Below are positions 43,508-51,472 of a stretch of 64,000 bases of DNA, one piece after another. Positions within the stretch are counted from its first letter, which is position 1, and each line of letters starts with the position of its first letter. The notes under the pieces were generated by a model that saw nothing but the letters and a program-made list of their open reading frames with translations, was not told where the DNA came from and did not search any database. The position numbers were made by a program, and so were the translations under genes. The stretch is from Puniceicoccaceae bacterium (GTDB lineage Bacteria; Verrucomicrobiota; Verrucomicrobiia; Opitutales; JAFGAQ01): positions 62,001 through 126,000 of the forward strand of contig JANQOQ010000010.1 of the NCBI GenBank assembly GCA_028285755.1, in the 5' to 3' direction.

Positions 43508-44809
43508 TTAGACAAGCGGCTCCATGCCGGGTATCGGGCGAGGGTCGATCGGGTTCGGTCCGATTTCCCATTTATCCGGTCCCAATTTGAGCTGCGAGCG
43601 ATTCAGGACCCAACCATAAGAAAGGGTCTTGCCGGTATAAGCGGCCATACGTCCCATAATCGCGGTCAAAGTAGACTCTGCTACGCGCTGACCGTGATTC
43701 ATATAAGGGGCATCTCCGCGAATACTCGCTACCAGGTCCTTGAGCTCCTGCACGTAGGGGTTTTCGTGCTCACCCTCATACTTCCATTCATTGGCCCCGG
43801 TGATACGCCCTTGCTGTGCGGTGCCCTTTGTGCCCACAATATTCTCGCCGATGCGGTTCGCACTGTTGGGGATCTGGCTGCACATACTTTGCACACGCGC
43901 TCCATTCTCATACTCAAACTCAACGGAGAAATGGTCATAGATGTTGCCACGTTCGTGCTCGATCATGAGTCCACCCATACCGATTGCGCTCTTGGGAGGT
44001 CCCCCGTAGGCCCAGTTCATCACGTCGATATTGTGCATGTGCTGCTCTACGATGCAGTCCCCGCACTGGTAGCAATAGAAATACCAGTTACGGATCTGCT
44101 CCTCCATTTCACTGAATGCGGGATTATTATCGTTTTGCCCGATTTTACGACCCCAGATCCAGTAGCATTGACCGCTTACGAGATCACCGATTGCGCCGTC
44201 TTTCACGCGCTGCATCATTTGCAGATAGCTCGGGTCATGATGCCGCTGAGTGCCAGCCAGTACGCAAAGATTCTTCTCCTTGGCTTTCTGCGCGCTTTCG
44301 ATAATCGAGCGTACGCCTACCGGGTCCACCGCGACTGGTTTTTCCAGGAATGTATGTACTCCAGCGTTGACCGCCGCTTCGAAATGGCGGGGGCGGAAAT
44401 ACGGCTGAGTCGCCAGGATTACAATATCCACACCGCTATCGAGCACTTTCTGGTAACCATCAAATCCCGTAAACATACGATCCGGGGTTACATTCCAGCG
44501 CTCGCCGAGTGGCTCAAGATTCCGGCCCCAATTTTCGCCACCGGTCTTCATCGTATCCGCAAACCGATCCAGCTTATCCTGGAAAAAGTCTGCTATGGCA
44601 AAGATCTCAATATTCGGGGCTGCAAAAGCAAGCTGGTGGGCAGCACCGGTTCCCCGGCCGCCGCAGCCTACCACACCCACCTTCAATTTGTCTGAGCCAT
44701 GTGCATTTGCATATAGGCCCTGATTGCCGATGAGGGTGAGGGTAGATAGGGCGGCGCCACTTTTAATAAAGTCGCGCCGCGTTGTATTGGATAAATTAAG
44801 ATTGTCCAT
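43508..44809 (-). CDS. Tat-exported Gfo/Idh/MocA oxidoreductase (3-keto-glycoside pathway candidate)
   Basis: A 433-residue oxidoreductase. Tat signal at 10-16 (TRRDFIKSG), Rossmann motif VGCGGRGTGA at about 47-56, FLEKPVAVDP, and EQHMHNIDVMNWAYGG with the conserved His. I start at the ATG at 44809, just before the Tat motif; the extra ten residues in the longest frame need TTG and overlap the neighbour. It is 11 bases downstream of a second Gfo/Idh gene and in line with a TIM-barrel gene. In the known 3-keto route one such enzyme oxidises the glycoside at C3 and another reduces the released 3-keto sugar; which is which cannot be told here. Confidence 0.91.
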   Translation of the reverse strand: MDNLNLSNTTRRDFIKSGAALSTLTLIGNQGLYANAHGSDKLKVGVVGCGGRGTGAAHQLAFAAPNIEIFAIADFFQDKLDRFADTMKTGGENWGRNLEPLGERWNVTPDRMFTGFDGYQKVLDSGVDIVILATQPYFRPRHFEAAVNAGVHTFLEKPVAVDPVGVRSIIESAQKAKEKNLCVLAGTQRHHDPSYLQMMQRVKDGAIGDLVSGQCYWIWGRKIGQNDNNPAFSEMEEQIRNWYFYCYQCGDCIVEQHMHNIDVMNWAYGGPPKSAIGMGGLMIEHERGNIYDHFSVEFEYENGARVQSMCSQIPNSANRIGENIVGTKGTAQQGRITGANEWKYEGEHENPYVQELKDLVASIRGDAPYMNHGQRVAESTLTAIMGRMAAYTGKTLSYGWVLNRSQLKLGPDKWEIGPNPIDPRPIPGMEPLV

Positions 44810-44820
44810 TATCACAGGTA

Positions 44821-46197
44821 TTAACCAACCAAAGGCCATCCGCTACGGTATTCCTTGCGGATCATACGATTTGCCTCAGGGCTGTTGGTGAAACGCATGG
44901 CTTCTGCATCATAGTCCAGCTTCTTGCCAACATCCTTGGCCACCAGACCGATGAGTAACTGCTCAATCAACTTACCGGAGTAATCATAGTTACAAGACGT
45001 CTTCAGGTCAGTCTTACAAGCATTGGTCCATTCCTTCTGGAAGTTCTGGTTGACTGCATTCCAATCGTTATCGCCACTACCTTCATCCATAGACATGGGG
45101 CGACGGTTATAGTAGCTCATGTTTGCGTTACGACCATAAGGAATCAGTATGCGGTTGTTGAAGTCTGCTACGATAAAGCCCTGGTCACCCTTGAAAAGCG
45201 CTCCATGACCAATCTTCTCCAGATCCACAAACGGCATGGGTGACTTCGGGCGGGGTCCGCCTTGTACCCAAGTGGTCAGGATTTTTCCGCGCCAGTCATT
45301 CGCAGGATTCACCCAGCGACACTCCATCAATGAGGGAGCAACTTCCGGATTGTAAGGATCTCCGCTGCCTTCTGCACTAACCGGCAAATCTGCATCCAGG
45401 GGGTTCCAGGCAAGGTCCATGGTATGGCTACCCATATCACCAATCTGCCAATTACCGAAATCACGATACATATTCCAGAACAGGCAACCGGTTCCGGGTC
45501 GTGCTTCGTGATTGTCAAAATAACCCGGATTATAGGGGTGCATCGGGGAGGGCCCTGTCCAGAGATCGTAGTCAAAGAAATCAGGGGGTGTGCCCTCAGC
45601 AGGCAGGTAGCCGGTCTTATCGTGGGTACGATTACCCCAGGCGTGTGCTTGCTCAAGCTCACCGATTGCACCATCCTGGATTAACTCCTCGATACGTGCA
45701 AAATTTGGCATGGCGTGGCGTTGGGTACCGCACTGAGTTGCCAACTTGGTCTTATTCTTTAGGTAAGTTTCACGCACCAAACGCGCTTCTTCAATGGAGT
45801 TTGCAAGCGGCTTCTCGCCATAAATATGCAATCCACGATTCATCGCCCAGATAGAAATATGAGCATGGGTATGGTCTGCCGTACAACAAACAACGGCATC
45901 CAGGCCTTTATGATCCAGACATTTGCGCCAATCTTTATAGTGCTTGGCATCCGGGAATTCTACAGCAGCCTTGGCGAGTGAATTATCATCCACATCACAG
46001 AGGGCGACTACATTTTCGTCTTTCAACGTGTCCCAGTGGGCGCGTCCGCGTCCCCATACACCGATGAGGGCGATATTGAGCTTATCGCTGGGTTTACTAC
46101 TTCCGAATAAAGTGCCCGAAGGCAGCACCATCAGCCCGGCTCCGGCTGCGGCGGTCTGTTTAAGAAATGAACGGCGTGGGATATCTTCTATATTCAT
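44821..46197 (-). CDS. Tat-exported Gfo/Idh/MocA oxidoreductase (3-keto-glycoside pathway candidate)
   Basis: A 458-residue oxidoreductase. Tat signal at 7-13 (PRRSFLKQ) followed by an Ala/Gly-rich helix, nucleotide motif IGVWGRGRAHW, the catalytic-loop IYGEKPLAN, and GDMGSHTMDLAW with the conserved His. It lies 29 bases downstream of the TIM-barrel gene and 11 upstream of another Gfo/Idh gene, so the three are one operon. The two oxidoreductases are clearly different in sequence, fitting two separate steps (oxidation and reduction) rather than duplication. Confidence 0.92.
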   Translation of the reverse strand: MNIEDIPRRSFLKQTAAAGAGLMVLPSGTLFGSSKPSDKLNIALIGVWGRGRAHWDTLKDENVVALCDVDDNSLAKAAVEFPDAKHYKDWRKCLDHKGLDAVVCCTADHTHAHISIWAMNRGLHIYGEKPLANSIEEARLVRETYLKNKTKLATQCGTQRHAMPNFARIEELIQDGAIGELEQAHAWGNRTHDKTGYLPAEGTPPDFFDYDLWTGPSPMHPYNPGYFDNHEARPGTGCLFWNMYRDFGNWQIGDMGSHTMDLAWNPLDADLPVSAEGSGDPYNPEVAPSLMECRWVNPANDWRGKILTTWVQGGPRPKSPMPFVDLEKIGHGALFKGDQGFIVADFNNRILIPYGRNANMSYYNRRPMSMDEGSGDNDWNAVNQNFQKEWTNACKTDLKTSCNYDYSGKLIEQLLIGLVAKDVGKKLDYDAEAMRFTNSPEANRMIRKEYRSGWPLVG

Positions 46198-46226
46198 AAT
46201 ACGTATTAGAGTTTAGTTTTTAAATG

Positions 46227-47102
46227 TTATGACAACTGGGTAACTGTTTTTTGAAGAACAGGATAAAAAATCTCTTTCAAATTCGCAAGTCCTACGCGCG
46301 CAATCTCGTCGGCATGACCTAAATCTCTCCAATGATTCACGGCCCGGGCAATGCTTTTTACTTCGGGTGAAAATGCCTCAATCACATAAGTCCCCGAGTA
46401 CCCAATTTCTGCGAATACACGTGCATACGCTTCCCAGTCGATGTGGTCGTTCCCGGGGATTCCCCGGTCACTTGCGCTCAAATGCATGTGACCCAGCTGA
46501 TTGCCCGCCTCTCGCAAAGCACTCAATGGATCTGCTTCTTCAATATTCATATGGTAAGTATCCAGATGTAATTTTACAGCCGGATGCCCTATTTCATTGA
46601 TAAAGACCCGTCCCTGTTCCGCAGTGTTCATATAATCTGTCTCATAGCGGTTCAGAGCTTCCACTACCAATGTCACCTCATACTCTGCTGCATAGTCCGC
46701 AATCGGCCGTAGGTATGTAGCAATCTGCTGCAACTGGTCGGATTTCTCAGCTTCAGAGTATAACTCGGTTTTACCGACTGATGAATAAAACGGCCCGCAT
46801 ACAATCGGGCTTTCAAATTGCCGGGCAATGTCGATGAGCTGCTTCAAATATTCGGAGCAGGCTTGTGCTTCTGAAATAGTACCTCGTAAGTCACGACCCG
46901 GTGGGAAAACGCCACACACACTGCAGCACTCCAAATCAGCTTCCTTTAGAGCGTTGGTTATTGAGAATATATTCACCTCAGCCGGATCCTCCACTGCGAT
47001 TTCGACGCAGTCATACCCCCAGTCCTTAAGTCGCCTAAAGAATCTCACAGGATCTGCAGTCAGCGCAGATGGGTAGAGCATCGTATTTAATCCGAATCTC
47101 AT
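46227..47102 (-). CDS. D-tagatose/D-psicose 3-epimerase-like TIM barrel protein
   Basis: A 291-residue TIM barrel. The metal ligands line up as E148 (VVEALNR), D181 (HLDTYHMN), H207 (HMHLSAS) and E242 (VIEAFSP), with the same spacing as E152/D185/H211/E246 of the Pseudomonas cichorii tagatose 3-epimerase (recalled, not checked). It could epimerise a ketose at C3. In a 3-keto-glycoside pathway a protein of this fold instead hydrates the 3-keto-2-hydroxyglucal made by DUF1080. It is the first gene of the minus-strand operon and divergent from the PAS-AraC gene (96 bases). No signal peptide. Confidence 0.9.
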   Translation of the reverse strand: MRFGLNTMLYPSALTADPVRFFRRLKDWGYDCVEIAVEDPAEVNIFSITNALKEADLECCSVCGVFPPGRDLRGTISEAQACSEYLKQLIDIARQFESPIVCGPFYSSVGKTELYSEAEKSDQLQQIATYLRPIADYAAEYEVTLVVEALNRYETDYMNTAEQGRVFINEIGHPAVKLHLDTYHMNIEEADPLSALREAGNQLGHMHLSASDRGIPGNDHIDWEAYARVFAEIGYSGTYVIEAFSPEVKSIARAVNHWRDLGHADEIARVGLANLKEIFYPVLQKTVTQLS

Positions 47103-47198
47103 TGGGTATAAAGCAGAATAAACAATATAACATCTTTACCCTTCAATTTCTTGCATTTTTTAATAAAAATTAGGTATTTTTTCGGCATTATTATTCTC

Positions 47199-47957
47199 AT
47201 GATATCAGCAACCTCATCTATACAGTCCCAATTTCTAAGCCACATTAGTGATGCCACATGCCTGGTACAGGCGTTTTCGTATGTTCATGATGTGTATTTT
47301 TTCATGAAAGATAAAGAAGGCCGATTTATGGCGGCAAATAAGCCTCAGCTTAAAAAAATGGGCTGTGCGCGGGAAGAGGATATCATTGGCAGAACCGACT
47401 ACGATTTCTTTCCCGAAGCCATGATTCAGCGCTACCGGGACGACGATCTCAAGGTCATGCGCACGGGTAGACCCGTAGAGCAGCGCACTGAGCTTGTTGC
47501 TAATGCCGACGCCACAGTCGATTGGCATGTCACAACAAAAATACCCCTCTTTGATGATTCCGGCAATGTCATAGGCATCGCAGGTATGATGTGGGACCTG
47601 GAGGCCACATCCGCTTCTCCACAATCCAGTCATCGTATGAATCAGGCCATCCATTACATCAGCGAACACTATGCTACTAGCATACGCATGACCGATCTTG
47701 CCAAATCCCTGGGTCTTTCATTAAGCCAGTTTGAGCGTCTCTTCAAAGAAACCTTTCACACTCCCCCTGTCCAGTTTATCAGTAAGTTTAGAATCAGTAA
47801 GGCCTGCGAATTGCTCATCCAAACGAATACAACCGTCGGGCAAATTGCCCTCGAGGTTGGCTTTTATGATCAGAGTCACTTTTCGCGTGAGTTTAAGCAA
47901 AATCTGGGCGTAAGTCCTGGTCAGTATCGCCGAGAGTTCAGGTCGGAAAGTCCCTGA
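47199..47957 (+). CDS. AraC-family regulator with N-terminal PAS domain
   Basis: A 252-residue regulator starting at the ATG at 47199; a longer reading needs TTG and adds a hydrophobic stretch unlike the family. The PAS domain lies at about 20-130 (VYFFMKDKEGRFMAANKPQ, IGRTDYDFF, VDWHVTTKIPLFDDSGNVIGIAG), the AraC HTH at about 150-245 (IRMTDLAKSLGLSLSQFERLFKE, VGQIALEVGFYDQSHFSREF). It is a paralogue of the 36291 regulator. It is divergent from the TIM-barrel operon and precedes the DUF1080 gene, so it probably controls both halves of the pathway. Confidence 0.91.
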   Translation: MISATSSIQSQFLSHISDATCLVQAFSYVHDVYFFMKDKEGRFMAANKPQLKKMGCAREEDIIGRTDYDFFPEAMIQRYRDDDLKVMRTGRPVEQRTELVANADATVDWHVTTKIPLFDDSGNVIGIAGMMWDLEATSASPQSSHRMNQAIHYISEHYATSIRMTDLAKSLGLSLSQFERLFKETFHTPPVQFISKFRISKACELLIQTNTTVGQIALEVGFYDQSHFSREFKQNLGVSPGQYRREFRSESP

Positions 47958-47999
47958 TAATAGGGCTTTTTGTTTGCAAAGCGGGGGGATCACATTTTC

Positions 48000-49064
48000 A
48001 TGTTTCGCATGTCTAAACTTATTTTCCCTCTCATTTTTATATTTATAAGCGCAAATGCTTTTGCCCAGAGCAAAAGCCCGATTTGGAACGATGTTGCTAA
48101 AGCGGATCTTGAACTGATGGGCGACTATGTTGGTGGCTGGCTAGGCGAGCCCGAGAGTAATTGGCCTAACAATAATCCACGGCTCTTTGCTCAAGTGGTC
48201 AATGCGGGTGTAGGCATCTATGATATCCATCTTATGCAAGATCTGAACCGCAGAGCACAGCCCGAGTTTTCTACACGTGCAAACGTTAAGCGGGATAAAA
48301 TCACCGTCAAAAAGGACGGTTGGAACTTTGTGATCAGCAAAGATAAAATTGAAGGCAGCCGCATGTTTGGTGAGGAAGAAGTGAATTTTCTGCTTGAGCG
48401 TGATCCCCGTATATCTCCTACCATGGGCAAAAAACCACCGCAGGGAGCGATTGTGCTTTTTGACGGGAGTGACTTTGATGAATGGGAGCATACGGATGGC
48501 CGGGCAGTGACCTGGAATATACTTGCGGACGGCTCTATGGAAATTGAGCCTACGGCCGAGAATCGGGATGCTGATCCGAAAATTGGCGGGGGCATCCAAA
48601 CCAAGCGTAAATTCGGGGATGTAAAATTTCACATGGAGTTCCGCTATCCGGTAGAGCCGGATAGATCAGGTCAGGGTAGAGGCAATAGCGGCCTGTTCTT
48701 TCAGGGAGCCTACGAAGCACAAGTACTCAACAGCTACGGCCTGGAAGGTTTTTGGAATCAGCTGGGAGCACTCTACAAGCATAGTGCTCCATTGGTAAAT
48801 GCCGCACGTGCGCCTATGATCTGGCAGACTTATGACGTCACCTACACAGCTGCACGTTTCGAGGAAGGTGTAGTGGTGGAAAATCCACGCATTACGGTTT
48901 ATCTCAATGGTACACTCGTGCAGGATGATGTTGAACTTAAACACCACACCGCTCATTGGCAGAACTCCCGCGAAGATCCCGTGCCAGATGAGCCCGGTCC
49001 CATTATGCTGCAGGACCATAGCAATCGCATCCAGTTCCGTAATATCTGGATCAAGGAGCTGTAG
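48000..49064 (+). CDS. Secreted DUF1080 protein (3-keto-glycoside lyase/hydrolase family)
   Basis: A 354-residue exported protein (signal about 5-23, FIFISANAFAQ). The C-terminal 220 residues are a DUF1080 concanavalin-like sandwich: VLFDGSDFDEWEH, GGGIQTKRKFGDVKFHMEFRYP, GNSGLFFQGAYEAQVLNSYG and IMLQDHSNRIQFRNIWI. Some family members cleave 3-keto-glycosides, by elimination or hydrolysis. The first 130 residues (WNDVAKADLELMGDYVGGWLGE) form an extra domain of unknown role. The start is ATG at 48000 (a second ATG is at 48009); TTG would be needed for the longer form. A terminator follows at 49088. Confidence 0.9.
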   Translation: MFRMSKLIFPLIFIFISANAFAQSKSPIWNDVAKADLELMGDYVGGWLGEPESNWPNNNPRLFAQVVNAGVGIYDIHLMQDLNRRAQPEFSTRANVKRDKITVKKDGWNFVISKDKIEGSRMFGEEEVNFLLERDPRISPTMGKKPPQGAIVLFDGSDFDEWEHTDGRAVTWNILADGSMEIEPTAENRDADPKIGGGIQTKRKFGDVKFHMEFRYPVEPDRSGQGRGNSGLFFQGAYEAQVLNSYGLEGFWNQLGALYKHSAPLVNAARAPMIWQTYDVTYTAARFEEGVVVENPRITVYLNGTLVQDDVELKHHTAHWQNSREDPVPDEPGPIMLQDHSNRIQFRNIWIKEL

Positions 49065-49087
49065 GCAGAGATTATATTTGATAGCTT

Positions 49088-49118
49088 AAAACCCACTCGG
49101 TGGAATCGAGTGGGTTTT
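49088..49118 (+). terminator. Intrinsic terminator after the DUF1080 gene
   Basis: AAAACCCACTCG (49088-49099) pairs perfectly with CGAGTGGGTTTT (49107-49118) around a seven-base loop, followed by GTTTTATTT. It ends the AraC-DUF1080 transcript before the fucose operon. Confidence 0.9.
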
Positions 49119-49182
49119 GTTTTATTTGGGAATTTGTGGTTTTTTATTGACCTTACTGATGCGGGGTCATCTTTTAAGGGGT

Positions 49183-49947
49183 ATGATTGCCGCGGACCGT
49201 CATTATCGTATCATTCAATTACTCCAGAAAGAGAGCGCCGTCCGCACCACCGAGTTAGCTTCCCGTTTGGGAGTGACCGATGAAACCATTCGCCGGGATC
49301 TCGATACCCTCCATACCAAAGGGGATGTGGTGCGCACGCATGGGGGGGCCACCTTGCCCAATCACCCCTACCTCAGCAGAACGTTGGATGAGCGTTCGTT
49401 GCTTGAACCCGAGAAGAAAAAGGCCATCGCCGAAGAGGCGGTGAAGCTCATACAACCGCATGATATTCTCTTTCTGGATGCCAGCTCTACCGTGCAGGCA
49501 CTGGTAAAGGTTATGCCCCATGTAGAACTCACCGTTATTACCAATGCCCATGATGTTATTACCATGCTGAGCATGGAACCATTCATAAAAGTCATCGGCA
49601 CCGGCGGTATCTACGACCCGCATTCGCGTTCCTATTACGGCCCGGCAGTGGGGGACGCCGTGAGCCGCTACAACATTTCTAAGATGTTTTTCTCCTGCAA
49701 TGGCGTGGATCCGCAAAAAGGTATCAGCGAAAGCAGCGAGGAGCAGGGTCGGTGTAAGGAAAAGGTGATGGAATCGGCTGAACAAATTATCGTATTGGCA
49801 GACTCCACGAAGCTGGATGTTCGCTCCAAATACTTCTTTTGTGACCTTAAGCAGGTGGACACACTCGTTACGGATAACCAGGCAAATTCTGCTTTCCTCA
49901 AGCAATTTAAAAATCAAAAACTGGATGTGATTAAAGCAAAGGTGTAA
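49183..49947 (+). CDS. DeoR-family sugar-operon regulator
   Basis: A 254-residue DeoR repressor: N-terminal HTH at about 5-55 (RIIQLLQKESAVRTTELASRLGVTDETIRRDL, then THGGATLP) and a sugar-phosphate-binding domain (LFLDASSTVQALVKVMPH, GTGGIYDP, FFSCNGVDPQKGISES, LADSTKLDVRSKYFF). I start at the ATG at 49183, where DeoR homology begins and AAGG lies just upstream; upstream non-family residues were rejected. It precedes the kinase gene by 11 bases and is expected to repress the kinase-isomerase-permease-sulfatase operon until a fucose or rhamnose phosphate appears. Confidence 0.92.
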   Translation: MIAADRHYRIIQLLQKESAVRTTELASRLGVTDETIRRDLDTLHTKGDVVRTHGGATLPNHPYLSRTLDERSLLEPEKKKAIAEEAVKLIQPHDILFLDASSTVQALVKVMPHVELTVITNAHDVITMLSMEPFIKVIGTGGIYDPHSRSYYGPAVGDAVSRYNISKMFFSCNGVDPQKGISESSEEQGRCKEKVMESAEQIIVLADSTKLDVRSKYFFCDLKQVDTLVTDNQANSAFLKQFKNQKLDVIKAKV

Positions 49948-49958
49948 TCCCTGCAACC

Positions 49959-51443
49959 ATGACTACCCATTCAGACCCCGTTTACCTCGCGATTGATCTC
50001 GGTGCAACCAGTGGGCGCGTGATCGCTGGCATTCACACTGTCGAAAATACAATAAAGCTACGCGAAATTCATCGCTTCCCTACACACTTCGCACATCTGC
50101 CAAGCGGTTATCATTGGGATGTGCTTGGCCTCTTTAATTCGATTCTCGAAGGCTTGGGCAAAGCGGCAAAAATCTTTGGCGATCGTATCCAGTCACTGGC
50201 TGTCGATACCTGGGGTGTCGATTATGCTCTTTTGGATAAAAATGGACGGCTCCTTGGAAATCCCTATCAATACAGAGATCCGCGCACGGAGGGTATGATT
50301 GAGAAAATCAACTCCCGCATATCTTCTGAAAAGGTTTATGAAGAAACAGGAATTCAATTCATGTTTTTTAATACCATCAATCAGCTGGTTGCTGAGTTGG
50401 AAACGGATGCGGGACGCCTGGAACTCGCAGACTCACTGCTGTTTTTGCCGGATCTATTTATCTACTGGCTATGCGGCGAGCAAATCCAGGAACGTTCCAT
50501 AGCAAGTACGAGCCAACTTTGGAATCCCCGCACGCAAGCATGGTCGGACGCTTTATTGGACGGTCTTAACTTACCCGCCCAATTGTTCAAACCGGTAACT
50601 GAGCCCGGTCAGCAGGTAGGCACGATCCGGCAATACGTGCAGGATGAATGCGGCCTTGGTCCGGTACCGGTGATTGCTGTTGCCGGTCATGATACCGGAT
50701 CAGCGGTTGCGGGAGCTCCACTATCCGTGGATTCCCCGGCTTTCCTGAGTTCGGGCACCTGGTCCATTATCGGTATGGAGCTGCCCCATCCGGTCATTAA
50801 TAAGACCACGTTTGATCTGGGATTTGCCAATGAAGCCGGTGTCGAAGGGACCACGCGCTTACTCAAAAATATCAGCGGTATGTGGATGGTCGTTCAGCTC
50901 AAGGAAGAATGGGCGAAGGAGGGTAACGACTACACCTATGATAACCTGGATGATATGGCCGCAGAGGCAGAGCCATTTCTTTCGGTAATCGATCCGGACG
51001 ATGCTCGCTTTGCTTCCCATGGTCCGATGGCACAACGCATCATTGACTACTGTTCGGAAACCGGGCAACGCACTCCACGTACCAAGGGTGAGATTGTGCG
51101 CATAGTCTCGGACAGTCTCGCGGCTAAGTATGCGATAATGTTTGAAAAGCTCGGTATCCTGTATGGTGGGGAGCTTCCATCTCTACGCATAATTGGCGGT
51201 GGGTGTCAGAATAGCTTCCTGAACCAGTGCACGGCCGATGCCATCGGAAAACCCGTTATCGCTGGTCCCGTAGAGGCGACTTCCCTCGGTAACCTCATTC
51301 TGCAGATGAAAGCCATGGATGTGATTCCCGACGTCGCCGCCGGCCGCCAGATCATTGAAAACTCTTTTGAATCGAAGACCTTCCAGCCACAAGATTCCGA
51401 CGTCTGGAGAGCCCCTATCGATACCCTGAGAAAGCTCCTTTAA
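49959..51443 (+). CDS. rhaB: Rhamnulokinase-type FGGY carbohydrate kinase
   Basis: A 494-residue FGGY kinase that reads as rhamnulokinase: AIDLGATSGRVIAG at about 10-24 (phosphate-binding start), LAVDTWGVDYALLDKNG, NPYQYRDPRTEGM, LPDLFIYWLCGE, VAGHDTGSAVAGAPLS and LSSGTWSIIGME. It phosphorylates L-rhamnulose, and related enzymes can also take L-fuculose. The pairing here with an L-fucose isomerase and fucose permease suggests it serves the fucose pathway, with no separate fucK-type gene seen. The aldolase step is not encoded in this window. Confidence 0.92.
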   Translation: MTTHSDPVYLAIDLGATSGRVIAGIHTVENTIKLREIHRFPTHFAHLPSGYHWDVLGLFNSILEGLGKAAKIFGDRIQSLAVDTWGVDYALLDKNGRLLGNPYQYRDPRTEGMIEKINSRISSEKVYEETGIQFMFFNTINQLVAELETDAGRLELADSLLFLPDLFIYWLCGEQIQERSIASTSQLWNPRTQAWSDALLDGLNLPAQLFKPVTEPGQQVGTIRQYVQDECGLGPVPVIAVAGHDTGSAVAGAPLSVDSPAFLSSGTWSIIGMELPHPVINKTTFDLGFANEAGVEGTTRLLKNISGMWMVVQLKEEWAKEGNDYTYDNLDDMAAEAEPFLSVIDPDDARFASHGPMAQRIIDYCSETGQRTPRTKGEIVRIVSDSLAAKYAIMFEKLGILYGGELPSLRIIGGGCQNSFLNQCTADAIGKPVIAGPVEATSLGNLILQMKAMDVIPDVAAGRQIIENSFESKTFQPQDSDVWRAPIDTLRKLL

Positions 51444-51472
51444 CATTAACCAATTAACGATTCTTTATTATC

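Noticed and set aside
43694-44695. Plus-strand open frame of 333 codons
   Set aside because: Fully antisense to the Gfo/Idh gene at 43508-44809, which has Tat, Rossmann and EKP motifs. The shadow product is low in conserved features.
49117-49182. N-terminal extension of the DeoR regulator
   Set aside because: DeoR homology begins at 49183, and the extension is not family-like.
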